47,920 bases of DNA from Rikenella microfusus (GTDB taxonomy: Bacteria > Bacteroidota > Bacteroidia > Bacteroidales > Tenuifilaceae), in assembly GCA_020722565.1 (NCBI GenBank), contig DYKO01000021.1:1-47920 (forward strand), read 5' to 3'. How positions within the stretch are numbered: position 1 is the stretch's first letter; each line of letters begins with the position of its first letter. The position numbers were made by a program, and so were the translations under genes. Positions 36,989 to 45,925 of the stretch are shown in pieces. The notes under the pieces are model-generated. The model worked only from the letters and a program-made list of their open reading frames with translations. It was not told the DNA's origin and made no database searches.

Positions 36989-37873
36989 TTAGGCCCTGGG
37001 ATGAGCCTGGTTATAGTTATTTTTAAGTTTCTCAAAAGTGCTATGAGTGTAAACCTGAGTAGCCAGCAAACTGGAATGACCCAACAGTTCCTTAATGGCA
37101 TTCAGGTCTGCTCCCATGTTGAGCAAATGCGTAGCAAAAGTGTGCCGGAGTACATGAGGGCTGCGCTTTTGCAGCGGGGTGATAAGTGTGAGGTAGTGGT
37201 GAACCACTCGGTAAATAAGTTTAGGATATACGGGTTTGCCCTTTGATGTAACAAAAAAACTGTTACAAGTAACAACCGTAGCCTCCCTTGCCTTCAGGTA
37301 GCATTCTATAAATGGTAAAAGATCGGGGTGTATGGGAATAATACGCTCTTTGTTGCCCTTTCCGGTAACCCTTATGGTCATGCTATTCAAATCTATTGAT
37401 GCCAGGGTAAGGCTTACCAACTCAGACAGTCGCATTCCTGTATAGTAGAACATGGTCATGATAAGCCGATTTCTTACACCCTCGAAATCGTCGCCAAAAA
37501 TATCATGCTGCTCAAGTTTATTCATATCGGACTCAGGAACAAATTCCGGGAGCCGTTTGCTGATTTTTGGAGCTGTTACACGGTTCATGGGATTTACCTT
37601 AATTACCCCCTTGCGTACAAGAAAACGGAAAAAAGATCTTAAGGATGATAACTTACGATTAACCGTTCGGGTTGACAATCCCTGAGAAATCATATTGGAA
37701 ACCCATCTTCTTATTGTACGATGGTCAATCCGTTTTAGTTCCTCTGTATTCTGAGAATCTACTCCAGCAAAAATAAAAAAAGAGGTCAAATCATCACCAT
37801 ACGATTGTAACGTATGGGGTGAGTACCCCCTCTCTATTTCAATGTATTTTAAAAAAGATACCAGCATAGCCAT
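36989..37873 (-). CDS. xerC: Tyrosine recombinase XerC
   Basis: Site-specific recombinase that, with XerD, resolves chromosome dimers at dif. N-terminal SAM-like domain starts FLKYIEIERGYSPHTLQSYGDDL; catalytic residues lie in TGMRLSELVSL (Arg), VTGKGNKERIIP (Lys), HVLRHTFATHLL (His, Arg), LGHSSLLATQVYTHST (His, nucleophilic Tyr). I chose Met at 37873 (MAMLVSFLKY), giving 294 residues; the longer frame to 37909 would begin upstream of the likely transcription start. Located between rpsU and hpf, a core position, so it is the chromosomal Xer and not an island integrase. XerC and XerD are hard to tell apart by motif. Confidence 0.92.
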   Translation of the reverse strand: MAMLVSFLKYIEIERGYSPHTLQSYGDDLTSFFIFAGVDSQNTEELKRIDHRTIRRWVSNMISQGLSTRTVNRKLSSLRSFFRFLVRKGVIKVNPMNRVTAPKISKRLPEFVPESDMNKLEQHDIFGDDFEGVRNRLIMTMFYYTGMRLSELVSLTLASIDLNSMTIRVTGKGNKERIIPIHPDLLPFIECYLKAREATVVTCNSFFVTSKGKPVYPKLIYRVVHHYLTLITPLQKRSPHVLRHTFATHLLNMGADLNAIKELLGHSSLLATQVYTHSTFEKLKNNYNQAHPRA

Positions 37874-37904
37874 TGAATGCAATATAGCATTTTTGATATT
37901 AATA

Positions 37905-37935
37905 AACAAAAAAATCAGGCTTAAATGGCCTGATT
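37905..37935 (-). terminator. Terminator of rpsU
   Basis: Stem AATCAGGC/GCCTGATT (37913-37920, 37928-37935), 24 bases after the rpsU stop, followed on the minus strand by a T7 run. The same T run ends in TTTG and may serve as -33 box for xerC (partial -7 box TATATTG at about 37882-37888). Confidence 0.88.
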
Positions 37936-37959
37936 ATGCATTCAATTGAGCACCAGCTA

Positions 37960-38151
37960 CTACTCTTCCTGCTGCTGTAATTTCTGAATGTAAATGGCTC
38001 GCTTGATTTGCTCCCTACGGGCATCCGATGGCTTTACGTAAGCCTGACGGGCACGTAGCTCCCTCATGATACCAGTTTTTTCAAACTTACGTTTGAATTT
38101 TTTCAGAGCTCTTTCAATATTTTCGCCTTCTTTAATTGGTACTATGATCAT
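37960..38151 (-). CDS. rpsU: 30S ribosomal protein bS21
   Basis: 63-residue basic protein of the small subunit, near the anti-Shine-Dalgarno end of 16S rRNA. Sequence pattern IVPIKEGENIERALKKFKRKF then the KPSDARREQIKRA tail; matches the family along its length. Single gene with its own promoter and terminator. Confidence 0.97.
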   Translation of the reverse strand: MIIVPIKEGENIERALKKFKRKFEKTGIMRELRARQAYVKPSDARREQIKRAIYIQKLQQQEE

Positions 38152-38174
38152 GTCAATTAAATTTTTATGAGTTG

Positions 38175-38206
38175 CAAAATTATAATTGTTTTAATTTGTT
38201 TCCAAA
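38175..38206 (-). promoter_or_regulatory. Promoter of rpsU
   Basis: Minus strand TTTG (38203-38206), 20 bases, TAATTTTG (38175-38182): consensus Bacteroidota promoter, 24 bases before the ATG. Confidence 0.85.
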
Positions 38207-38262
38207 ATATTTCATCATTTTTTTTATTTTTGCTTTTGGTATTGAAACTTTTCATGTTACGT

Positions 38263-39168
38263 TCATTCAAGAACCAGATAGGGTTTAAGTTTGACAAACC
38301 GTTCCCATGGAATAAGTTTATTCTGCCAAAGCTCGTCAACTGTCTTAATGCTCCCTTTTTGTGATCGATAGTAAACTATTGCTTTGGCCTGATAATTTGA
38401 AATATAGGGATGAGCCCGAAGTTCCTCGTAACGTACAAGGTTAAGATTAATGTACTGAATCTTTAAGGAATCAACCCAAATGCTTGGTCTGATCTGCTCC
38501 AGTAGCTCGTTGGTAATGCCATAAACCTCAGTCAGCTGCTCAATGCTATAAAATCCCCCCAAAAGTGTCCGATAACTTACTATACGTTTGGCAAAGTTTT
38601 TCCCGATACCTTTAAGTTTGAGCAAACTAATTGTATCAGCGCTATTAAGTTCAATAGTGATTGGTTCGCTAACCCTTTCCGTTGGATGAATTGAGTCGAC
38701 ATGGGTAATAATCTGAACCAAAGGTTTTAGTTTTTGGTTCAGGGCTGAATCGAGTACGTAGATTTTATCTAAATCATCGGCTGTACGAAATTTTCCGCCT
38801 TTCAGACGGTACTTTACAAATACCTCAGCCTGTTTACGACTTAGTCCCAACTCAATTAAGCTATCTAATGAAATCGTATTGGGATCGAAATGAAATAAAT
38901 GGACCTGTTTGGGCGGATTAATTTCAGCCTCTATGCCTGTTAAGGGCTCAATAGCATTTACCGTCGGATTATATTTTAATGTGGTAAAAAAGCTATCGGC
39001 CTGAGCAATAATTTCGTCAGGAATTTGTGAACGGTAATCAAAAATATTCCGATATAAATAAGGGAAAAGCATGAACAAAACTAAAATAAATGCAAGTAAG
39101 ATCGTTGCATTTCTCTCGCCTCTTGAGAAGCTAAGGTAATTAACAATATTTTTCCAATACCTTTTCAC
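38263..39168 (-). CDS. Membrane-anchored helix-hairpin-helix protein (ComEA-like)
   Basis: Protein with one N-terminal membrane helix (about 23-41) and a large extracytoplasmic or periplasmic part that holds three helix-hairpin-helix segments: ELGLSRKQAEVFVKYRLKGG, LLKLKGIGKNFAKRIVSYRTLLGG, and YISNYQAKAIVYYRSQKG. Such domains bind DNA without sequence preference; ComEA relatives receive incoming DNA. The frame extends to Met 39198, but a GTG at 39168 overlaps the symporter stop as GTGA (39165-39168), which suggests coupled translation and a 301-residue product. A role in DNA uptake is inferred. Confidence 0.82.
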   Translation of the reverse strand: MKRYWKNIVNYLSFSRGERNATILLAFILVLFMLFPYLYRNIFDYRSQIPDEIIAQADSFFTTLKYNPTVNAIEPLTGIEAEINPPKQVHLFHFDPNTISLDSLIELGLSRKQAEVFVKYRLKGGKFRTADDLDKIYVLDSALNQKLKPLVQIITHVDSIHPTERVSEPITIELNSADTISLLKLKGIGKNFAKRIVSYRTLLGGFYSIEQLTEVYGITNELLEQIRPSIWVDSLKIQYINLNLVRYEELRAHPYISNYQAKAIVYYRSQKGSIKTVDELWQNKLIPWERFVKLKPYLVLE

Positions 39169-40631
39169 AATTGCCGGGAAAGTTTGCCTGACTTCCAACG
39201 CATCCAGTAGCTATTCAAATCGGTACTAACCTCTTTAATCATAAAAAGCATGCCCAGTATATTTGGGAAAGCCATTCCCAGTATCATCATATCGGAAAAG
39301 TCCATGACAGCCCAAAGATTTGAAGCACTGCCCACCACAACAAAAAGCAGGAAGAATATGAAGTAAATCTTGGTGGACGCATCGGAAATGGGTATAACAC
39401 GATTAAGATATTTTTCAAAAAGGAAGTTGAAACCCTTAAGACCATAGTACGACCAGCTTATCATGGTAGAGAATGCAAATAAAAGGATAGCAATCGCAAG
39501 CAGGTAGGGAAACCAATTAAAAACCGTGGCAAAGGCGGCAGAGGTAAGTTGAGCACCCTGTAGTCCTAAATTGTTTTGCGCCAAACCGCTAAAATTGATT
39601 ACCAATGCCGTCATAGTGCAAACCACAACGGTATCAATAAAGGGTTCAAGAAGAGCCACAATACCCTCGCTTACGGGTTCATCGGTACGTGCAGCTGAGT
39701 GTGCAATGGAAGCCGATCCTATACCCGCCTCATTTGAAAATGCACCACGCTGGAAACCAATAATAAAGGCCCCAAAAAATCCCCCTGCCACTGCTTTGGT
39801 ACCAAATGCCTGAGCAAAAATTAGAGCAAAAACCTCATGAACCCTATATATATTGAAAAAAATAACTACTAAAGAAGTGGCCACATAAAGGATAACCATA
39901 AAGGGAACTATGCGTGAAGCTACGCTGGCAATACTCTTAATACCACCAAGAACAACCAGACCAACCAATAAAGCTAATGCCAGTCCAAAGTAAGTTCCCT
40001 TACCGCTCAACCACGGAATAATGTATGACACTTGCAAGAATGCCTGATTGGCCTGAAACATATTACCACCGCCAAACGATGCCCCAACTACCAATATCGA
40101 AAAAGTGATAGCAAGAATCTTTCCAAAAGTTTTTAGGCCACGATTGGCCAATCCCTGACTGAGATAGTACATAGGTCCACCGGAAACTCTCCCCTTTTCA
40201 TCAATCACTCTATACTTCTGACCCAAAGTGCATTCAGTGAACTTAAGCGACATGCCCAATAACCCGGCCATAATCATCCAAAAGGTTGCTCCAGGACCGC
40301 CAATGCTAATGGCTATTGCCACACCTGCAATATTTCCAAGGCCTACCGTAGCGGATAAGGCTGTTGCCAATGCTTGAAAATGCGAGACCTCACCATTTTT
40401 ACTCTCCCTATCGAATCTTCCTGATGTTAGCTGTAATGAATGCCAAAAAGCGCGAACATTGATAAACCCCATTCGAATAGTGAAGTACAATCCCCATACC
40501 ATCAGCCACATCACCACAAAAGGGAATCTAAATCCTACATCAACACCCAAAAGCTTAAGTGGGTCCCAAAAAAGGATTAACGACAGAATGCGAACCAGCG
40601 GTTCGAAAAGGGAATTTATCAGCTCATCCAT
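39165..40631 (-). CDS. Sodium:alanine/glycine symporter (AGCS family)
   Basis: Inner-membrane sodium-coupled amino-acid importer, 488 residues with about eleven membrane helices. Family pattern: LSATVGLGNIAGVAIAISIGGPGA (about 93-116), FWMIMAGLLGMSLKFTECTLGQ, and AFSNEAGIGSASIAHSAA in the middle. Located 7 bases after the NSS symporter; both use sodium, so the pair suggests amino-acid scavenging in a sodium-based cell. Substrate of the family: alanine or glycine. Confidence 0.93.
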   Translation of the reverse strand: MDELINSLFEPLVRILSLILFWDPLKLLGVDVGFRFPFVVMWLMVWGLYFTIRMGFINVRAFWHSLQLTSGRFDRESKNGEVSHFQALATALSATVGLGNIAGVAIAISIGGPGATFWMIMAGLLGMSLKFTECTLGQKYRVIDEKGRVSGGPMYYLSQGLANRGLKTFGKILAITFSILVVGASFGGGNMFQANQAFLQVSYIIPWLSGKGTYFGLALALLVGLVVLGGIKSIASVASRIVPFMVILYVATSLVVIFFNIYRVHEVFALIFAQAFGTKAVAGGFFGAFIIGFQRGAFSNEAGIGSASIAHSAARTDEPVSEGIVALLEPFIDTVVVCTMTALVINFSGLAQNNLGLQGAQLTSAAFATVFNWFPYLLAIAILLFAFSTMISWSYYGLKGFNFLFEKYLNRVIPISDASTKIYFIFFLLFVVVGSASNLWAVMDFSDMMILGMAFPNILGMLFMIKEVSTDLNSYWMRWKSGKLSRQL

Positions 40632-40638
40632 TGGGTTG

Positions 40639-42000
40639 CTATCCTAACGATCCATAAAAAACCGAATAGATGAAAATAGCAGCAATGGCAACCGGTGCAA
40701 TGAAACGAATTATAAATCGGTATATCGGGAGGTATCGTACTTTCAATGTTCCGGAATTGGAAATTTCATCGGCAATATCCTCCTTTTTAAGAAACCATCC
40801 CACAAATACTACAATCAAAAGGCCTCCAAGGGGTAGTAAAATATTTGAAGCGAAAAAATCGAGCATATCAAAAATGCTCTTTCCCAATAGGGTAATACCG
40901 CTTAGCGGCCCAAACGATAAAGATGCCAGTACCCCCAGAAATGATATTGAAATGGTTGCCAGTAAAGTAGCCTTCCGGCGCGAAATTTTCAGTTCCTCAG
41001 AAAAGTAGGCTACCACCACCTCGAGAACCGACACGGTGGATGTTAGCGCAGCCACTGCAAGTAGAACAAAAAAGACTAACTCCAGTAGGTTGCCCAAGGG
41101 AAGCTGGCTGAATATCTCTGGAAGGGTAATAAAAACCAGACTGGGACCGGCAGTTGGTTCAATGTTAAACGAAAAAACTGCAGGAAAAATAACTACACCA
41201 GCAAGTATGGCAACAATAGTATCAGCCAGCGAAACATTAACAGCGGTTCTACCTAAATCATCCGATTTTCTGAAATACGAAGCATAGGTGATAAGTGTCC
41301 CCATACCAAGGCTCAACGAAAAGAAGGCCTGTCCCATGGCAAAAAGTAAGGTTTTTATGGTGACCTTTGAGAAATCGGGATAAAATAGAAAAGCCAACCC
41401 CTTTGATGCTCCTGGAAGAGAAATGGAACGAATGCAAAGCAACACAAGGAACAGAACCAGTAAGGGCATCAAAAATTTATTGTAACGCTCAATGCCGTTT
41501 TTAATACCACCTGCAACAATTAGTGCGGTAAATACCATGAATAAGAGCTGCCAAATAATTGGTCTAAAAGGATGCTTTAAAAATTCATTAAAGGCTGCAC
41601 CAAGTTGCGTTGTGTCTTGATTTGAGAAACCCATTGTGACAGATCTGACCATATACTCAAGTGTCCAACCGGCCACTGCACTATAAAACGAGAGTATTAC
41701 GAATGCAGCAACAACCCCCATAATACCCACAAAATACCAAGGGGTTCCCGGGGCCAAAGTTTTAAACGAGCCGAAAACATTACGCTGCCCCCTGCGACCA
41801 ATTGAAAACTCCGAAATCATTACAGGAATGCCAAGCATCAACACACAAATAAGATAAATTATTAGAAAGGCGCCACCCCCGTTCTGACCGGTAATGTAAG
41901 GAAATTTCCAAATATTCCCCAGTCCAACCGCTGAACCAGCAGCGGCGGCAATAATTCCGAACTTGCTTCCAAAGCTATCGCGATTCTGATTCAAAGACAT
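40639..42000 (-). CDS. Sodium-dependent NSS-family (LeuT-type) transporter
   Basis: Neurotransmitter:sodium symporter family protein, 453 residues with eleven or twelve helices. The N-terminal GSAVGLGNIWKFPYITGQNGG is the unmistakable unwound-TM1 sodium and substrate site, followed by GIPVMISEFSIGRRGQ. Prokaryotic members import amino acids such as leucine or tryptophan. First gene of a three-gene operon with the AGCS symporter and the HHH protein. Confidence 0.94.
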   Translation of the reverse strand: MSLNQNRDSFGSKFGIIAAAAGSAVGLGNIWKFPYITGQNGGGAFLIIYLICVLMLGIPVMISEFSIGRRGQRNVFGSFKTLAPGTPWYFVGIMGVVAAFVILSFYSAVAGWTLEYMVRSVTMGFSNQDTTQLGAAFNEFLKHPFRPIIWQLLFMVFTALIVAGGIKNGIERYNKFLMPLLVLFLVLLCIRSISLPGASKGLAFLFYPDFSKVTIKTLLFAMGQAFFSLSLGMGTLITYASYFRKSDDLGRTAVNVSLADTIVAILAGVVIFPAVFSFNIEPTAGPSLVFITLPEIFSQLPLGNLLELVFFVLLAVAALTSTVSVLEVVVAYFSEELKISRRKATLLATISISFLGVLASLSFGPLSGITLLGKSIFDMLDFFASNILLPLGGLLIVVFVGWFLKKEDIADEISNSGTLKVRYLPIYRFIIRFIAPVAIAAIFIYSVFYGSLG

Positions 42001-42073
42001 AGGTTTAGGTTTTGGTTTGTTTTGGTGTTCGAATATGGTAAAAAAAGTGGATTAAAACAATATTCATTTAACA

Positions 42074-42105
42074 TTAAAAATCCCATTCCTTTGGGAACGG
42101 GATTT
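42074..42105 (-). terminator. Terminator of fbaB
   Basis: 12-bp stem with one mismatch (42078-42089 with 42094-42105; core AAATCCC and GGGATTT) and TTTG/CAAA loop, followed on the minus strand by a T5 run, 23 bases after the fbaB stop. Confidence 0.88.
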
Positions 42106-42127
42106 CAACCTTGAATTATCGGGGGAA

Positions 42128-43186
42128 TCAAGCTATATCAATTTTACTTTCGAGATACACATCCTGAATGGCATTCAGTATCTTAACGCCCTCCTCCATG
42201 GGACGCTGAAAGGCCTTGCGGCCACTTATGAGACCCATGCCTCCTGCACGCTTATTAACCACTGCCGTGTAAACCGCATCGGCAAGGTCGCTGGCACCCG
42301 ACGAAGCACCGCCAGAATTAATTAGGCCTGCACGGCCATTGTAACAGCCAAGCACCTGATACCGGGTTAGGTCAATTGGATGATCGCTGGTTAGCTGACT
42401 GTAAACCTTGTCGTGGGTTTTGCCAAAGTTGATTGCCTTAAAGCCTCCGTTACTTTCTGGTGCCTTTTGTTTGATTATATCGGCCTGAATGGTTACCCCA
42501 AGATGGTTAGCCTGATTGGTTAGGTCAGCGGCTACATGGTAATCTACCCCGTCCTTTTTAAAGGCATTATTGCGCAGGTAGCACCACAGTACAGTGACCA
42601 TTCCCAATTCATGAGCTCTTTCAAAAGCCTGAGCAATCTCAATAATTTGTCGATCGCTCTCTTGGGAACCAAAATAAATTGTAGCCCCCACTGCTGCAGC
42701 ACCAAGGTTCCAAGCCTCATCTACTGAACCAAACAAAATCTGATCATACTTGTTGGGATAGGTTAGCAGCTCATTGTGGTTAATTTTTACAATAAAAGGA
42801 ATTCGGTGGGCATACTTTCGTGATACCGCTGCCAGCACTCCAAAGGTTGATGCAACAGCGTTTGCACCACCCTCAATGGCAAGTTTCACAATATTTTCAG
42901 GGTCAAAATAAATGGGGTTGGGTGCAAATGAGGCTCCGGCAGAATGCTCAATCCCCTGATCAACGGGTAAAATGGAAAGGTAACCCGTGCCTGCCAAACG
43001 ACCATGGTTAAACAAGGCCTGCAGGTTTCGTAGCACCTGTGGTGAACGGTTGCTGTGGTAAACCACTCGTTCAATAAAATCGGGACCGGGGAGATGCAGT
43101 ACCTCCTTTTGAACCGTGTTGCATTTATGTTCAAGCAAATACGATGCTTTATCTCCAAGTAGCTCAACAATTTTATCGTAGCTCAT
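42128..43186 (-). CDS. fbaB: Class I fructose-bisphosphate aldolase (DhnA/FbaB type)
   Basis: Cleaves or condenses fructose 1,6-bisphosphate in glycolysis/gluconeogenesis by a Schiff-base mechanism. The protein aligns almost end to end with E. coli Fba[59 protein letters not shown], and the ending [12 protein letters not shown]. The Schiff-base Lys is expected in ADIIKQK. I place the start at Met 43186 ([11 protein letters not shown]), giving 352 residues; the longer frame opens with a TTG that lies inside the promoter. Single gene between tamL and its own terminator. Confidence 0.96.
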   Translation of the reverse strand: MSYDKIVELLGDKASYLLEHKCNTVQKEVLHLPGPDFIERVVYHSNRSPQVLRNLQALFNHGRLAGTGYLSILPVDQGIEHSAGASFAPNPIYFDPENIVKLAIEGGANAVASTFGVLAAVSRKYAHRIPFIVKINHNELLTYPNKYDQILFGSVDEAWNLGAAAVGATIYFGSQESDRQIIEIAQAFERAHELGMVTVLWCYLRNNAFKKDGVDYHVAADLTNQANHLGVTIQADIIKQKAPESNGGFKAINFGKTHDKVYSQLTSDHPIDLTRYQVLGCYNGRAGLINSGGASSGASDLADAVYTAVVNKRAGGMGLISGRKAFQRPMEEGVKILNAIQDVYLESKIDIA

Positions 43187-43210
43187 AACCTTAATGTTTA
43201 GTGTTTTATA

Positions 43211-43242
43211 CAAACCTACGATAAAAAAGAATTTAAGTCAAT
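43211..43242 (-). promoter_or_regulatory. Promoter of fbaB
   Basis: Minus strand ATTG (43239-43242), 20 bases, TAGGTTTG (43211-43218). The -7 box is exact. The predicted start of transcription is near 43205, just before Met 43186, which rules out the longer frame. Confidence 0.75.
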
Positions 43243-43252
43243 AGCAATTTTG

Positions 43253-45637
43253 CTAAAAAGGATAACCTATACCAAAGTTAAAGGTAATATCTGTAATTTT
43301 AAATTTTTGTTTCAACGGCACCCAAGGGCGATAGGGTTCATTGGGGTTAATGGCTGGGTCAAATATTTTATAGCCAAAATCGGTTCGAAGAACAAAAAAG
43401 CCTAAGTTCATACGAATTCCTAAACCACTGCCAATGGCAATTTGCTCATAAAACTTGTTCCATTTAAAAATTGTTCCTTTCCTATCGTCGATGCCAGGTA
43501 TTGACCAAATATTACCACAATCAACAAACAGAGCACCTTCAAACTTCCATACCATACGGAAGCGGTACTCAAAGTTTGCCTCCAGCTTAATATCGGCGGT
43601 TCGGTTGGGAAAACTTTCGTAAGCAACATAGTAGGAACCGGGTCCCAACGAGCGTGCCTGCCAGGCACGAATACCATTGGCACCACCGGTAAAGTAACGT
43701 TTTTCAAAGGGTAATGCCCTAGAATTTCCATAGGGGTAGCCAACACCAACAAAAAGGCGATAGGCAAATGAGTTATTCTCGTCGACCACCTGATGATAGG
43801 TTAGGTTAATATCGCTTCTGATAAACTGAGAGAATTCGGTGTTAAAAAAGGTATAGGCACCGTTCTCGTTCTTGGTTTTTCCAATTAACCCCGATAAAGC
43901 CTTAAGTGTGTTGCCCGACACCTCAAAGTTAAATCTGACATAAGCATAACTATTGGCTTTTTGCGTATTTTGATTGTTAAAAACCCAAGAATAACTCGAC
44001 AGGGTAACAATCTGGCTGATGTAGCTGTACTTCAAAAATGTGGTATCGATTTGAGCACTGAAAGCATCGCTTATCTTTATAATTCTAATGGCATTAAGTT
44101 CAATTGGGTTTAAGGTATGGGTAGTGTACCTTGAGTCCTTCCAAACATAACCGAACTGTAAACCGGCTATTACCCGGGTGTATTCAGGTCGGCGTTGAAA
44201 ACTGTAGGAAGCCGTAAGTTGAGTACTGGGCACATACTTGCTCAGTTTAACCCTTGATGAGTAGGGACCAATAAATTTGGGGGTAGTTAAGCTCATGGCT
44301 CCACCCAGTTCCAACGTATTATTCAGATTCAATTTTTGCAGTGCCGTTTCAACCAGTCCTCTGAACTTGATATCAAATACTTCTGCTGCTTTGAGTAAAT
44401 TTTTATGTTGATAGTTAAAGGTTCCCTCAGCTCCCAGAGAACCCGTAGTATTAGTTCCCACCAGCTCTACCTGATAGCTTTGCAACATATTTGGCATGAG
44501 CTGAATGTAGCAATCCAACAATCCAAATGTTTCATTGTTGCTAACATCAGTTACATCAAAATCATTGTTAAGCGTATCTTTGAAAATACTTGTGGTAGGC
44601 TCTACTTCGTCAAAACTGATATTTACAAATTTGAAAAGCCTTATTTGACTTAAATTTTGTTGGGTTTTGCTAACATCATCAACAGAAAATATCTGATCGG
44701 ACTTTATCAGGGTAAAAGCGTTAATCACATCGAATTTGATTCCTGGATCGTTGTTGTATATGAAATACAGGCCTTTATTAAAAACAGTATCTAGCAAGCC
44801 CATTTCAACAAACTCATTGAACCTGAAGGGGTCATAGTTGGGATAAACATATATGTTTCGGATTTTGTAACGCCTGAAGTTTTCAGGTTTTGATTTCCCA
44901 TCGCTGTCAATTCTAACAGGATTCTTAATTAACAAACTCAAATCGACCTGATGGGAACGTAAGTTTGTGTCGGCTGTAAAGGATATAAAATTCTTGCTGA
45001 AAGTATAATACCCATTTCGCTTTAGCAACATCTCAAGCCTGTCACGCTCCTTCTGTAACATTTCAATATCAAAAGGATTGCCTTTTTTAAAAACCCGATT
45101 CGATGAATCGCTATAAACTATTTTCCGGATTAGCGTATCCACAATATAGTAGCTAATATTCCTGATATGGTAGGGTAATCCGGGATCGACTGAATAAAAA
45201 ACATCGGCCTTTTTGCCATGCAACCAAATTGAATCCGATACCCTTGCATTGTAATAGCCCTTGCTCTGCAATAGCAAAAATATGTTTCGAGAGCTCTCGG
45301 CTACCATCAAGCTATCAAAAAGTACAGGATCCTCACCTATGGTTCGCAAACCCTTGTTGATCCAACCAGATTTACGGGGATCGGCAAGGCTATAAAGCCT
45401 TAAGTGAAACCGAAATCCAAGGATACGTTTATTGGGCTGTTGCTTAACATACGATTCTAATTCTTGAGGCTTTACCTCCTTAGTTCGGGTTTCAATTTTC
45501 ACACTGTTTAGCAAATACATATCGTCAGGAACATGCTTGGTAATGGCACAACCAGAGGCTAACAACAGTATAGATAAAAAAAACGTTAACTTTCTGAATG
45601 TATATGAGTAGCATCCTTTCCTAAAGGCTCCTTGCAT
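43253..45637 (-). CDS. tamL: TamL-type BamA/TamA-family outer-membrane lipoprotein
   Basis: Omp85-superfamily protein of 794 residues. It has a lipobox (LLLASGC, Cys30), the mark of the Bacteroidota TamL branch, followed by a start HVPDDMYLLNSVKIETR. POTRA-like domains cover about 35-420 and the C-terminal 16-strand barrel about 430-794, with the conserved FTGGANGIRAWQARSLGPG near the barrel middle and a final FNFGIGYPF beta-signal. Role: with TamB, moving lipids or inserting proteins into the outer membrane. A tamB gene normally follows in this phylum but fbaB does here. Confidence 0.88.
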   Translation of the reverse strand: MQGAFRKGCYSYTFRKLTFFLSILLLASGCAITKHVPDDMYLLNSVKIETRTKEVKPQELESYVKQQPNKRILGFRFHLRLYSLADPRKSGWINKGLRTIGEDPVLFDSLMVAESSRNIFLLLQSKGYYNARVSDSIWLHGKKADVFYSVDPGLPYHIRNISYYIVDTLIRKIVYSDSSNRVFKKGNPFDIEMLQKERDRLEMLLKRNGYYTFSKNFISFTADTNLRSHQVDLSLLIKNPVRIDSDGKSKPENFRRYKIRNIYVYPNYDPFRFNEFVEMGLLDTVFNKGLYFIYNNDPGIKFDVINAFTLIKSDQIFSVDDVSKTQQNLSQIRLFKFVNISFDEVEPTTSIFKDTLNNDFDVTDVSNNETFGLLDCYIQLMPNMLQSYQVELVGTNTTGSLGAEGTFNYQHKNLLKAAEVFDIKFRGLVETALQKLNLNNTLELGGAMSLTTPKFIGPYSSRVKLSKYVPSTQLTASYSFQRRPEYTRVIAGLQFGYVWKDSRYTTHTLNPIELNAIRIIKISDAFSAQIDTTFLKYSYISQIVTLSSYSWVFNNQNTQKANSYAYVRFNFEVSGNTLKALSGLIGKTKNENGAYTFFNTEFSQFIRSDINLTYHQVVDENNSFAYRLFVGVGYPYGNSRALPFEKRYFTGGANGIRAWQARSLGPGSYYVAYESFPNRTADIKLEANFEYRFRMVWKFEGALFVDCGNIWSIPGIDDRKGTIFKWNKFYEQIAIGSGLGIRMNLGFFVLRTDFGYKIFDPAINPNEPYRPWVPLKQKFKITDITFNFGIGYPF

Positions 45638-45670
45638 ATAATATGCTGGTTAAATGTATCGGTTAATCTA

Positions 45671-45703
45671 CAAATGTAAAAATATAGTTGATTTTACAAC
45701 AAT
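45671..45703 (-). promoter_or_regulatory. Promoter of tamL
   Basis: Minus strand TACATTTG (45671-45678) is an exact TAnnTTTG box, 33 bases before the ATG, with ATTG (45700-45703) 21 bases upstream or GTTG (45697-45700) 18 bases upstream. Confidence 0.65.
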
Positions 45704-45879
45704 TTTTTATGGTAATATAATTTATGATGCCATAAAACCTATCAAACTAAAGACCAAAATATGTTAAACGAAAGGTGTTAAGCGTTAAACGAGTAAAATT
45801 TTTACTATAGGAACAAAGATTGCCAACAAGCATCAAACATGAACCATTAACCGTTAACCATCAACTATTCTTACTCTGG
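45704..45879. other. Divergent intergenic region with short repeats
   Basis: Between tamL and the methyltransferase. Contains loosely repeated short words (GTTAAACGA...GTTAAACGA at about 45762-45793; AACCATTAACCGTTAACCATCAAC-like words near 45842-45866) and no gene. Such AACC/GTTAA runs are common in intergenic DNA of this phylum. Confidence 0.5.
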
Positions 45880-45911
45880 TTTGATTTCGATTTTAAAATT
45901 GCTTTACTTTG
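45880..45911 (+). promoter_or_regulatory. Promoter of the SpoU methyltransferase gene
   Basis: Plus strand TTTG (45880-45883), 20 bases, TTACTTTG (45904-45911, one base from TAnnTTTG). Transcription would begin near 45918, so translation starts at ATG 45926 and not at the earlier TTG 45881. Confidence 0.7.
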
Positions 45912-45925
45912 TGAAAAAGGGAAGC

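Noticed and set aside
36605-37246. 213-codon plus-strand frame across hpf and xerC
   Set aside because: Antisense to two genes with intact family motifs; it crosses the hpf terminator and shows no domain.
36081-37873. tRNA cluster plus tyrosine recombinase read as a genomic-island integration site
   Set aside because: The recombinase is the chromosomal XerC in its usual rpsU-hpf context, and the tRNAs are in the ancestral tuf cluster; no attachment-site repeats or cargo.
45704-45879. Repeated GTTAAAC/AACC words considered as a CRISPR or repeat array
   Set aside because: Units are short, irregular and without constant spacers; no cas genes in the window.
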